Shown here one piece after another: positions 46,908 through 57,479 of a stretch of 64,000 nt of DNA. Under the pieces are notes generated by a model. That model was not told where the DNA came from. It searched no databases and saw only the letters and a list, made by a program, of their open reading frames with translations. The translations under genes and the position numbers were made by a program. Position 1 is the stretch's first letter. Each line of letters starts with the position of its first letter. Where the stretch lies: assembly GCA_001949185.1 (NCBI GenBank), contig BDGG01000002.1:3829046-3893045 (forward strand). The letters are read 5' to 3'. Origin of the DNA: Ramazzottius varieornatus. Its lineage: Eukaryota; Tardigrada; Eutardigrada; Parachela; Ramazzottiidae.

Positions 46908-48621
46908 TCACACATGTCGGTGTGGAACTTCCGAATTGGACGTGAGGCGCGTACTTTCTCCAGATGTAGTCGAAGGTTCGTCGCTTGACTTCATTTTCAC
47001 CGCCTGCGAATATCTTGTTGAAATATCCCACAATTCGAATCTAGTGTATCTCGGTGGGAAGAGGACGTAAGGCAGACGCGTGGAGCCTCGAGCGGCAGTG
47101 GGGACTGGAAGGCCATAAAGGCTTCCCTGCTCCATCAAGTACCGCAGGACGGCCCTGACTTGCACCGCTTTGATGGCGCGACTTCCCTTCTTCCCGACGT
47201 TGCCATGCCGAATCAAGGAAATCTTCCCACCAAAAATATCCGCCCTTCTGCTGTACATCGTGTCTTTGCCCATGTCATTGGCGTATAGAAAGGTTCTTCG
47301 GCAGGTCTTCACATCTGCAGCAAAGCAGTACGAGGCTTTGACCCTCCTGGGATCTTGGGAGAGAACTGAGAACATCAAGCCCATGTAGAACGCTTGTCGG
47401 ACGTCGAATGTCATTTCGCGAATCAACTTTCTCCGAGCGAGAAGCTGCTCTTTTGAGATTTTATTTGGACAGTCTTTCTGACAACTGTGGTTTGCCAAGT
47501 ACTCTTGATACTTCTGATCTTCGATCGCGCTCTCCCAGAGCTTGCTTCTCGAAGATCGTTGTTCCTACAAAGCATCCACTATCCATTTCACTGAGGCACT
47601 GTGACCTTTCACACGTCAGATGTTTCCATCTATCGTCTCTTTTATTCTAATTTATGAAACGATTTGCTAACACATCAAACCGTACTTACTTTATGGTCGC
47701 CGAATCAGCAACTACCCACTAGGATACGTACCCAGCGGTTTCGCGAGAGAGGACTAACAAATCCTTGCACACCTCCGCCACTTGCGGCAGGTGGAGCCAC
47801 ATCCTCGGCTGGATCCGTCGATGGACGCTTACTCAAGACTTCCTCGACTGAAGTCTCTTCCGGCTCGCCGTCTCCTGATTCACCAACGAAAGTCTCATTG
47901 GCTTTGTCTTCGGATGAACCAGCGGTAATGCCATTCATTTCATCTTCTTCGGCAGATTTCTCCAACGCGTCCCACCATACCATTTCCGGATCGTTTTCCA
48001 TGACATATCCTAACCCGTCATCAGGTGGAATTTCAGTCGATGTTTTTGTGCTTCTGGCTGGTGTCTCCACCCTACTCGGCGACTCACCCACAGTTGGTTC
48101 TCCCACGAGCTCTTCTTCGTTCAGTTCTTTCTCCAGATCGGGAAATGCAGGAGTACAGTAGTCTATTCCTCCTACTTCTTGTATCTGGATTTCTTCGGGT
48201 GACAGACATATCAGTTTAGTCTTCTACAACAAACCATGTTTCATGATCGGTCGAGAAATTAAGGTTTTCGGTCAGCATGATTCTCATACAGACAAGTATT
48301 TCTAAATTGTCACTTACCATTGTCAGAATCCTCCGATCCCTCAGACGAGGATGACTGGTCCCCATCATCGTCGTCCTCGTCGTTGTCGTCGTCGTCGGTA
48401 GATGGCGGTTCGTTCGCATTGACTGTCTTGATTAACACGTCAAGCGCTGCTCTGGCTTCCGGTGTCAACTTCTTGCATTCTTTATCCAGGTGCTCTAACA
48501 TGCGGTCCGCTTTTCCACTCAGATATGATTTGGAGCAAAACATACATTCGACGTTGATGTAGCGATCAGTTTTACCGGTCTTACGAAAACACTTCCACGC
48601 TAAGTTTGCTTTCAAAGACAT
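46908..48621 (-). CDS. BED zinc-finger protein of transposon style
   Basis: Three exons: 48318-48621, 47732-48192, 46908-47564. Exon 1 starts MSLKANLAWKCFRKTGKTDR and has the BED-finger pattern: Trp and Phe aromatic pair, VECMFCSKSY (CxxC), then HLDKEC. An acidic run of Asp/Glu/Ser follows. Exon 2 is acidic and Ser/Pro-rich (GGIDYCTPAFPDLEKELNEE). Exon 3 has Cys motif HSCQKDCPNKISKEQLLAR, then SYCFAADVKTCRRTFLYAND and a Lys/Gly segment with IRHGNVGKKGSRAI and GLPVPTAARGSTRLPYVLFP, a pattern I associate with the N-terminal part of DUF7869-type, transposon-derived invertebrate proteins. The acceptor of exon 2 was chosen to keep frame. No catalytic domain follows, so it is a truncated transposon gene or a domesticated one. 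Confidence 0.6.
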
Positions 48622-48919
48622 CTTTTATCCCTCACCGCGACATTACAAACAACCAGGAAAGACGCTAATGATAATAGCATGTGTTAGCTAGGCGGCTGTA
48701 ATGTTCAGCGAGACTGCGGAGCTCTTTTCGCGTTACGTGTCAGTCTGTGTTAAAAGAAAAGACTTTCTTATCGGAATCAAAACATCGAGCAGAAGACTTG
48801 ACACGCGTTGTCCACTGGTCAACTTACACTGTGCAACCTTTATTTGCATTCCAACTTCAGCGATGCGCGTTGCTCGTTCTTCCTCCTCAAAATTCACCAC
48901 ATTTTCTCTTTACTCAATA

Positions 48920-49660
48920 ATGAACCTCAAGATGGTTCTCATTCCTTTGAGCATTCTCACCGTCGTAACCTATCCTACACCAGCGGCGGGATTTTTTGAC
49001 AAGTTGCTCATCGCGGCTAAAGGACTAGCTCCTGGCATCGTTACGGAAGTCGGACCATTCGCCAAATCGGTTTTCGGGGTAAGATTTATAACTGAATTTG
49101 TTGTTGTTGTTGTTGTTGCTGTTGTTTATAATTATTTTACTTAATTTGCGTTTAACTTTTGATCGAAAAACTCGTCCACAAGCTTGCACGTAAATGCTTC
49201 CATCCAGTGTACATTCATTTTGTAGATCTTCCGCCAGTACTGTGCCCAAGAAAATATGGCTGATGACCAGCTCGCACAACGGTTCATCGACCTTACCATG
49301 CAGCTCTACGATAATATGGAGGACAAATGCAAGAAGGACCTGGATCCTCTGCAGGACGATGTCGAGCTCCTGGAGGAGAACATCAAGACACTACACACCA
49401 TTGTTTACGGGATGGTGGTGGGCTTTGTCGTAGCCTTTGCTCTTTTTCTTGCCATTGTAGTCAGTCTGTGTAAGAAAGCTGATCGTGAAAAGCGACTTCG
49501 CGAAGAGTTTTCGGCTCTGGCTAAAAAGCCGAAAAAACCTAAATTTGATGTAGTTAAGGTAGTTAAGTTCTCTTCCGTCTATAGCGTGATTTCTGCCTTC
49601 TATTCGCGCTACTCCACTTTTCAAGTGAGGATGGACTATTTAATCGTGAAAGATCAATAA
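48920..49660 (+). CDS. Small single-pass membrane protein with signal peptide
   Basis: Two exons: 48920-49078 and 49226-49660 join in frame (GTAAGA to TTTTGTAG), about 197 aa. ATG 48920 gives MNLKMVLIPLSILTVVTYPT then PAAG, a typical signal peptide; the upstream in-frame ATG at 48862 would put a Ser-rich stretch before it and is less likely. The mature part has an acidic amphipathic helix (DLDPLQDDVELLEENIKTLH), a membrane helix (IVYGMVVGFVVAFALFLAIV) and a basic cytosolic tail (KKADREKRLREEFSALAKKP). The frame after about 49555 may include intron sequence, since GTAGTTAAGG there could be a donor. No family is recognised. Confidence 0.6.
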
Positions 49661-51749
49661 AAGTTGGCCCGATATCGACGTTAAATCTCGATTAACCATC
49701 ATTAGCCTAACCATGAGGGCACTGCCTAATTACCCCTGACCAAACACGGCCTTTCTCAATGACCCGTGGTCAGAGAGCCAAACGGACTTCAGCATCGTGT
49801 TCCCCGATGTTTGCTACACCAGACTGCATCAGCAGTTTCAATTTGCCGTTGAGGTGCGAAAACTTAAAAATTCGTTTCCTGAACAATTTGATCAGAGGTC
49901 GATTGTACTGAAAATGGGCCGCCAAAACCCAATTACCTTTCACTACAAACGGGTTTTGCGGAGTTTAAGTTGTCGGATGCGAAAGTGCTCCAGGTTTACG
50001 TAAAAGGCGAAGAAGATGTTGTGGATATACCGTACCAAACTTTTTTCGAGTCACTAGCTTTTCTCTCTGCTCGTCGCTTCGGCATCGGCAGTCGGGAGGA
50101 AGTTTACTCTTGATCCATGCCTTCCGTTCAGATCTCCGGCAGGGATGTGGAAAGTAGACGATACTGGCTCTGTCCGGAAGGAGAGTTATCTTGTTTGGTG
50201 GTTTAACACCCCAGGACTGTTCATTGCTTCTACATAAAGGAAGAGGCCAGTGAGGAATCGTACAGTCTAAGGGCGTAGATTATAGCCGGTTTTATTAGGA
50301 TCAGTTTTTGACTGGCTGTTCAGAACGTGACGTGTCAGCACGCCTGATGTCTGTGTAGGGTGACGTAGAAGAGCTTGTAGGCGATCATTTGATCGCTCTG
50401 ATACATGCTCGCAATGTGTAGACTGGTGACAGAAAGAACTTTTTATACAGCCGCAAACTCCCGACTCAAAGAGCAATCTGGCAAGCTGTTCCGCGTTTTT
50501 CTCTCAGTGCAACTTGCCTAAATTCTTCGAAGAGCCTGAGTCGTGACCTTATCAGGCAGAGCGAAGCCGCTGGGAATAGCTTGAATCTATTCCCGAACTT
50601 GTTTAGAATTTTCTGGGAATTTCCGAGAAATTTTTGAATTTATTCAAGTATTTTTCCAACTTTTGTTGAGTCATGACTTCGGACACAACCAATCAATTTC
50701 GCAGTAATCAGTCGAATACTGACGAAATGATTAAGACGGAATTGATTGCACTGTCGATCGTACTGTACGATCAACAGGGTAGGTCACACCCATGGATCTT
50801 GCTAGTTAATTGCTGCTGTTACTAGGTTGACTATCTTTGGTCTAGCTGGACTGACCACTGGTCCTGCTAGGTTGACCACTAGTGGTTGAACATTGGTTTT
50901 GCTACACTAGCCATTGGCATTGGTAGATTGGCTGCCCAATCGCAGCTGATTCATTGGCCTATCCTATCTGTCTATTTGTCGGCGGGGGCTGCCAGCAGTT
51001 TAGGCGGAGTTTATAGTCCGTGGGAGTTGATTGTACGGCTCATTGATCGATAGTCATCTAAAATGAGGTAATGAGGGTGAATGAACGGTCCGGACTATGC
51101 TTTGATCTTTCGCCATAGGCTCAGGCTTGCCATAGACAGAGCGAATGCAAGGGCTATTGAATCCTGAACAGCTTTCTACTGCTGACTCAACCGGTCTATG
51201 ATTCATTCAATGCCTTGGCAGGCAAAGCTTCGCTTTTTGAGCAACGGCTTCGCAATATACCCAAGGGGACTCTGAATCGCAAACTCATCAGAGGAAGCTC
51301 GAGCTCCAAACAGCACGATCCGTTTTTCAGGATAATTCCCCGATTTTTTTTCTGGTTTTTCCAACTTTTCAGTTTTTGCTGAATCATGACTTTGTGTCTG
51401 ATCAATCAAATTCGTACGAATCAACTCGCTAAACCAGTTGGTTTATTAACAAAGAATTGATCACTCTCAGGACCCTGTCGGTCGGACAATGGTACGACCA
51501 ACAGGGTATGACGTAACTCGTGCTGCCTGCTTCACGATCGGCTGCGACGCGGCTGGGTAACTAGGTGGGAAAGTAGATAATCGTGCAATGGTAAAACCGG
51601 CAAAAGGAAAGTATAATCAGAATGTCTACCCAGACCAGCAATGCTACGCTCTACCAACGAAGCGATATGAACCGACTGGCCTTTCACTTGAGTCATCGAC
51701 GGGAAATCACATTCCATAATGCTAACAATGAAGTTCCATATACCCAAGA
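49661..51749. other. Repeat-rich interval
   Basis: No gene is supported. Two related blocks occur at about 50640-50785 and 51355-51510: each has TTTTTCCAACTTTT, then a TGAATCATGACTT-like word, AATTGAT, and GTACGA-CAACAGGGTA. A separate repeat at 51110-51208 recurs at 52628-52716. A run of TTGGTC/ACTGGT words lies at 50820-50920. Confidence 0.4.
51110..51208 (+). repeat. Dispersed repeat, copy 1 (second copy at 52628-52716)
   Basis: CGCCATAGGCTCAGGCTTGC then CATAGACAGAGCGAATGCAA, later GAACAGCTTTCTACTGCTGA and TATGATTCATTC. The copy at 52628-52716 differs by a few bases and a 10-base deletion. Both lie in the same orientation about 1.5 kb apart and flank the Cys-rich ORF at 51750-52175. Confidence 0.7.
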
Positions 51750-52175
51750 TTAAGCTCCGGTGACAGGTCCAGGATCCAAATTATTTTGACAATAATTATC
51801 CCCATTGCACGATCGAAACCGATGGCATTTCAAACACACCAAGCTATCGTTCTCCAATTCAGGATGACCAGAATATCCATCGACACGCAAATTAGGCTTC
51901 TTGCATATTTCGAAACAACAGTCGCAGTAACCCCATTCCGCATACACCCGCTTCTTATATTCACGGCCGAAACTACGCGACTTTTCTTTAATCCCATCTG
52001 ACTTGACACCACTGCCGCCACCAGTAGCACCTCCAGTTCTTCCAGTACCACATGAACAGCTTTCCTGACTCTTTAAAGGCACAGACATATGACTTTCTTT
52101 AACCTTTAGGGGTTCACGTATTGTGCTGACTTCACCCTTTAAGGGTTGTTCCTTTAAGGAACTTGCGTCCGCCAC
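51750..52175 (-). CDS. Cys-rich protein of unknown function
   Basis: A 141-codon open frame starting MADASSLKEQPLKGEVSTIR. The first half is Lys/Ser-rich with a repeated PLK motif (EQPLKGE, EPLKVKE, VPLKSQE); the middle is Gly-rich (GTGRTGGATGGGSGVKSDG). The second half has closely spaced Cys: WGYCDCCFEICKKPNLRV and LVCLKCHRFRSCNGDNYC, which could bind zinc. No family is recognised, and no upstream exon was sought beyond the AT-rich run at 52178. It sits between two copies of a dispersed repeat, so it may belong to a larger mobile unit. Coding status is uncertain. Confidence 0.4.
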   Translation of the reverse strand: MADASSLKEQPLKGEVSTIREPLKVKESHMSVPLKSQESCSCGTGRTGGATGGGSGVKSDGIKEKSRSFGREYKKRVYAEWGYCDCCFEICKKPNLRVDGYSGHPELENDSLVCLKCHRFRSCNGDNYCQNNLDPGPVTGA

Positions 52176-52937
52176 CTTATCCTAATATATTATATTAATA
52201 TATTATATTAACATTTATTAGATGACTCCTGAGAAAAATTTATGCATTAAATTGGGCATTAAATTGGGTGCAAAATGGAGTACTTTGGCTAATATATCAT
52301 ATTAAAGTCAGCTTATTAGGTGCAAAAACGACTCAAAATAATAAGTATTGTTAAATTATACTAAATTAGATTCGACCGGGAGGGTCGATATTCTATTAAA
52401 ATTATATTAGGTTCGGATTTGCTTATGCCCACATCACTATCCCAGACATCCCAAGAACAAATCTCCCATTATTCTCCGGAACAAAAGCAACACTAGAACA
52501 GAACAATGTCAAACAACTGACTGTAACATTCTCCGCACGAAGCCAGCATATACACAAAACCCACGTACAGCCATCAGCACTATGCCATCAGAAGTGAATG
52601 AACCCTACGACTCCCTTCTTTGATGTTTCCGCCATAAGCTCAGGCTTGCCATAGACAGAGCGCGTGCAAGGGCCTGAACAGCTTTCTACGATGACTCAAG
52701 CGCTTCATGATTCATTCTAACCTCCGCTGGAAGGCCAGCCTTTTGGGCGGAGCTCTCGCAAAAGTTCACTTCCGCTGCACTGTTAATAGTAGGGAGACCG
52801 CGCGTCGCACCAGTTTCCTGAGATTATTACCTAACGTTAGCGGGGCGAGTTGGGTTGCTCTGCCTTGATTGTCTGATTGATTGATTCGCGTACGTTTATC
52901 CGGATAAATCTTGGATGGATAGAGTTGATATCCGGTA
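52176..52937. other. AT-rich and repeat interval
   Basis: At 52180-52330 there are several TATTATATTAATATATTA words. From 52628 comes the second copy of the dispersed repeat. No gene is seen. Confidence 0.4.
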
Positions 52938-53508
52938 GAGATGGGATAAGTGTGATTTACCGAAATTTACCGAAACTAGGTCGAACTTAGCGATCTGGGA
53001 TGAGAAATTACCGAAACCGAAATCATCGGTGTGAGACTCACACTGAAAATCCGATTTCCGTGTGCATTCGCACCAAACCGATACCAAATCGAAATTTTTC
53101 GGTAAATCGAAACATACCGAAAGGCCTAGAAGGATGATAGTTTGACCGATTTCTGAGCGATCCCGAGAAAGTTTTCGGCTCACAGACTGCATTCCTACTA
53201 GCTTGATAGACAGCCATCCGGTGGAGGAAAACCTCCCGACATCTCAAGACACGCCAAGCGCTGTACGCTTGCGGCTCGCCCTGTTTTGCGCCAGTTTCAC
53301 CTGGTTTTTCCCGTTAATAAGAGAAACTTTATATTTTCTGGTTCACCAATTTTTCGGTTTGATCTGGTGTGATAATCGAAATTTCGGTGCAGCAATTTAC
53401 CAAATCAAAAATATCGGTGTGGACTTCATACTGAAATTTTCGATTCGGTGTGAGAGTTTACCAAGTTGAGAAATACCACACCGACATTAATCACACTTAT
53501 CCCATCTC
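52938..53508. mobile_element. TA-flanked inverted-repeat element, 571 bp
   Basis: Left end GAGATGGGATAAGTGTGATT, right end AATCACACTTATCCCATCTC, a perfect 20-base inverted repeat, with TA on each side (52936-52937 and 53509-53510). The interior repeats words such as CCGAAATTTCGGT and ACCGAAA on both strands. Short frames inside are not genes. It is inserted in a sequence rich in TATCCGGAT and GGATGGATAA words that continues on both sides. Confidence 0.8.
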
Positions 53509-54772
53509 TAATATCCGGGTCATATCCGGATGGATAAGAGTTTTATCCGATTAAGGGTTGGATGGATAAAACCCTTATCTAGTCCAGGTTTTATCCGAAT
53601 AAATCCGGATATATCCGTTGTGGATGGATAATTAACATCCCTAGGAATGTTATTCTTCAGCGTAGAATGGCAGAGAAAGGACGGAGAAGACGACGGTTGC
53701 GATTGCAAATGAATTATCCAGGACGACCGAGTATCAAATGCGCGCACTGAAAGGATGGCTTCCTTCCACCATCGTGTGCGAAAATCGAATCGACGCGGGA
53801 AAACCAGCCAAGCCGGCCGTACCGTACACACCGATGCACATCCGCAAAGTCAGCAAGCGCAGTTTTCACGGGCCTGATGGCTTGCCAGGGCTCACTTGAA
53901 TTTGAAGGCGAGCCATTCCGCACCCGCCGGCAACGCCCATTCAAGTCCGAATTCTACCCCAAATGGCCAATCCTATTCTGTTTGTCTTCCTTTATTCTTG
54001 CCAGAATTTCGATCTGGACCTCACTAAAATCTGGAAACATCGCTCGATGACGATGTATAAATTATGATGTTTGTGAGCTGGCACTGAGAAATTTATCGCA
54101 GCGGCTACTTCAGAGTTTAGGCCGCATCGACAGAGGAGAATTAATAACACAAGAGCGATCCATTCAAGCATAACCGAGCGAACTTTCGGAAATCTGCACA
54201 CGACTCCGCGATACGCAGTTGCCGAAGGTTCAGTGGTAATGTGTTTAGATAACAGCTTCTTTGTGAGCACTACTGATAAGTGAAAAAGCTACTCGCTTTA
54301 AGAGATGAATAATAAATTCTCTTCGGTCGCGAGGAGCACCTCATGACTTCGCTGATGACATCACACACGTCGAACCTGCTACCTGGCCTCCCTTTACTCT
54401 TCCGAATTTCGAGCCACTCCTGAAAAGGTGGAGAGAATTTCAGAAGCGACAACTCCGGAGATATCTCGACTGCACCTAGCCTCTACGAGTAGCTTTCCCG
54501 AAATCTAGCAGTTATCCTACGGAAGTTGTCCCGGCTGGAGGCTTGACAAGGGATAATGGCGGCATGGGTGAAGAACCGAAAAATCCGCACACAGGTGGCA
54601 GCACGGATCATGAGAAACTGTCCGCCCTCAGTCTTTAACAAACTCATAGATCGGGTTTCCTACTTCCAGAAATGAGAAATTTATTTCAACATAATACATA
54701 AACATGTTTTTGACTTCGTTCTAAAGTATACTGCACGAGGAACACGTCTGTCATGAGGTCCTAACTGTATTC
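53509..54772. other. Host sequence of the inserted element, then intergenic DNA
   Basis: 53511-53640 is built of TATCCGGAT and GGATGGATAA words, also present at 52895-52935 on the other side of the 571-bp element, so the element is inserted in an older repeat. The rest has no supported gene. A poly(A) signal for the next minus-strand gene (AATAAA in its sense) lies at 54680-54685. Confidence 0.45.
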
Positions 54773-56073
54773 TCAACCGAAATTCGGGGGAGGAGGACAG
54801 AGTTGAGAGCAAGTCAAAGGAGACAAGGTCCCCCTGAACGTAAAAGTGCATCCAGGATTGAGAGACATTGCCTGACTACATATGCATCTATCAATAATGG
54901 TACCAACTGTTGGGTCGCAGGGTGGGAGAAAAGGAGCCGACGGGCAGGTCTGAGCGCAGGTTATCGGTGGTGTTGTCTGGCCGAAACCATTGAAGGTGCA
55001 AGTTGGGTCGGGTCTTAGGCCAGCCGCAATGCACGCCTCTATTTGAGCTTGTAGGGCTATCGTGGGATCGATGGTAGTGGTGGCTGTCACCGTCGTAATT
55101 GTCGTGGTAGCAGGGGATGCGGTGACGGATGCGGACGTGGTAGCGGTAGTGGGGGTTTGCGTAACAGGTTGATCGCAGACCAGCAAGCAGAACAAGACGT
55201 TTCCGGTCACCGGATCAATTAGTGCTTGATATCTGCAGCCGATGGGAGCCGCACCTGGACAGGTTGTGTTTCCGGGAGCGATTGTGGTCGCTCCTGTGGA
55301 TGACGCGGTCGGCGCAGCCGTAGTGTAGTAGCTGCCACCATTTCCGTAACCGCCCGAGCTTCCTCCATATCCGCCGCCGGAATTTCCATAACCCGACGGG
55401 AAACCACCGAAAGCACTGAACATCATTGAGCCATAACCACTGGAACTACTGCCCTGATTACTGGAACCACCGTACGGGTAACTGCTCTGCGCTGGACTCG
55501 CACCATAGCCTGAGCCGGCGCTTGAACCTGTGGATAATAACGACTGCGATGAGAGCTTCAAATCTTCGGCTTTCGCAAAAGATCTTGGTAAGTTAAACGT
55601 AGTCATTATCGTTTCATGAATCACTGATCATGAAGAACGTATTTACCCATGTTTACACTAATAATCCTTGTACAAAAATACTGTGGTCAACTAGAGCAGG
55701 CACAAAAGCGACTAACCATAGATACTGCTTCCGTATCCACCACTTCTGCTTGAACCGCTTCCAGCGTTGCCACTGGATCCGGAACCGCCATATCCACTGG
55801 TCATCGGGCTACCACCATACAAACTCTGCGCTGAATTTAGACCGTAACTCGAACCACCGGTCGACCCTGTAACCAACAGCGGTTTATCGTTCAAAAAATT
55901 CTGAGTTACAGGAAGTACCACCATGGGTTCATTGGACCAAAGAGTATCGATACTGGAGGACTAGAAGCGTTACCAATGTATGCGCTGGTGCCGGCAGATG
56001 AGGAATCTCCGTATTGGGCTCTGGTGGCTGACAAACACGCGCAAGCGATTAGTACATATCGAGCTGATGCCAT
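54773..56073 (-). CDS. Secreted Gly/Ser/Thr-rich protein with a repeated Cys motif
   Basis: Three exons joined by phase-1 introns: 55974-56073 (ATG 56073), 55717-55866, 54773-55527, about 334 aa. Residues 1-19 (MASARYVLIACACLSATRA) are a signal peptide. Next come Gly/Ser/Tyr-rich stretches (SGYGGSGSSGNAGSGSSRSG and GGFPSGYGNSGGGYGGSSGG), a Thr-rich mucin-like stretch (TATTSASVTASPATTTITTV), and two Cys units with the same frame: PTCTFNGFGQTTPPITCAQT and PGCTFTFRGTLSPLTCSQLC. Composition suits an extracellular matrix, cuticle or mucus component; that is inference. A poly(A) signal lies about 90 bases past the stop. No named family is recognised. Confidence 0.7.
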
Positions 56074-56969
56074 CTTAAAAACTCGCTTGGAACTCTCGCT
56101 GAAACACCGGAGTGTGGTCGCAAATGTCAAAGAATGGTTTCCGATGGGTTTTTATTGTCTGCCGACGTGAGGTGCAGATATGATCAGTTGCAGGCTCTCC
56201 ACCTCTTCGGCGAACAAAATTGGGTACGAATCTTTTCTTTCCGAACCGGCAATTATCTGTTCGGAACGACCATTTTTGTTTAAGCTGTTGCAAGTTTTAG
56301 ATGTTTATGTTCACTTCAGTTCGAAAAAACCTTGCAAACACGCATTTGCACCGGGTTCTCGTTCAGACCGGGCCTGCCCGCGTACAAACGCCATTTCTCT
56401 GTAGTGGTTAAGTCAACTATGTCAAACTGGACGCAGTGTGCAGGGCCGTCGCGGCCTGTGTCGGATGGAGCAAACTTTTGGTTATGGGACGGTCTCGGTA
56501 AACAACAATAACTGTATCTTGATTTGATTGTTGAGATGCGCTGTTACCATAGTACCACGCATCCTTATTAGTATCAAAATTGATTTGTACCAGTCATTAC
56601 TCCCAGAAATGCAGAGTCACGATATCGGGACTCAAATGTACAACGTTATGTCAACTTGTATTCACACGGACACGGCGCAGCTTATGTTTACATGGAAGCT
56701 GGCTTAAGGCAACAAAGGCAAGTATAGGCGCATCGAACACTGATGAAACTTCCATGTGTATTTAAAGTTCACCGGTTTACGCTCAATAAGCGCATGAAGT
56801 CTAGCAATGCACAAACTTCAAGAGAAGGGTGCGGATAACAATGTCATGGCCATTTGTGTAGGTAGGTAAACGGAAAAGGACAACTCATCATCACAGAACA
56901 AAAAATGTCATGGAAGAAATAGTGGATCGAAACTTAGGCAGGCAGTTCACTATCATAACGAAGCCTTTC

Positions 56970-57175
56970 ATGATTTAAGCTGTGGTTCCAGTAAGATCGG
57001 CTAGTGCTGAAAGAAGGTTTTCGATACTTAAGCGTGGAAAAACATGGCTCAGAACGTCCATGAAAAACGAACACCTGTCCGACTTGACGGTCGTTAATGT
57101 TCACAAAGACATTGTCATCCCACATACAGAAATAGCGGAAAAGTACGTCTCCGACACGGATTTCGGTGCCGCAGC
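56970..57175 (+). pseudogene. hAT transposase C-terminal dimerisation domain relic
   Basis: The frame reads VPVRSASAERRFSILKRGKT then WLRTSMKNEHLSDLTVVNVH, the signature of the hAT family C-terminal dimerisation domain (SSASAERxFSxLKxIKTxLR, RLxxLxxxxI). No DDE catalytic domain is found upstream: 56090-56960 has only short frames. The frame downstream continues as an acidic segment (AIDESEDETEESDTCEEF) to 57479. Probably the tail of a dead element, though the open frame of 165 codons leaves domestication possible. Confidence 0.65.
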
Positions 57176-57479
57176 TCCCCCGCCACCACCAAGTGTGATC
57201 GTTAACCCGGCGGATATGGCGATTGACGAAAGCGAGGATGAAACGGAAGAGAGCGACACCTGCGAGGAGTTTTCGCCTATTTATGTCTTTCGAGCGAACA
57301 TACTTTCTGATCTACGCCTCCCCAAAAATCGGCCTTCTCTGCGAAAAGCGAGAACGTTCTTTTTCGCCTACTCGACTACAGTCAATCAGAGACCCACCAG
57401 AAAAATTCCGGCATGCGCATCGATGAATTCAAGTTTGTTGTGGGTGGCAGAACCCACCCAAGCCATAGAGCAAACCTAA

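Noticed and set aside
53038-53247. Frames inside the 571-bp element
   Set aside because: They read through repeated CCGAAA words and have no transposase features.
54803-55416. Frames on both strands overlapping the Gly/Thr-rich secreted gene
   Set aside because: Shadows caused by skewed Gly/Thr codons; the chosen frame has signal peptide, phase-1 splices and Cys units.
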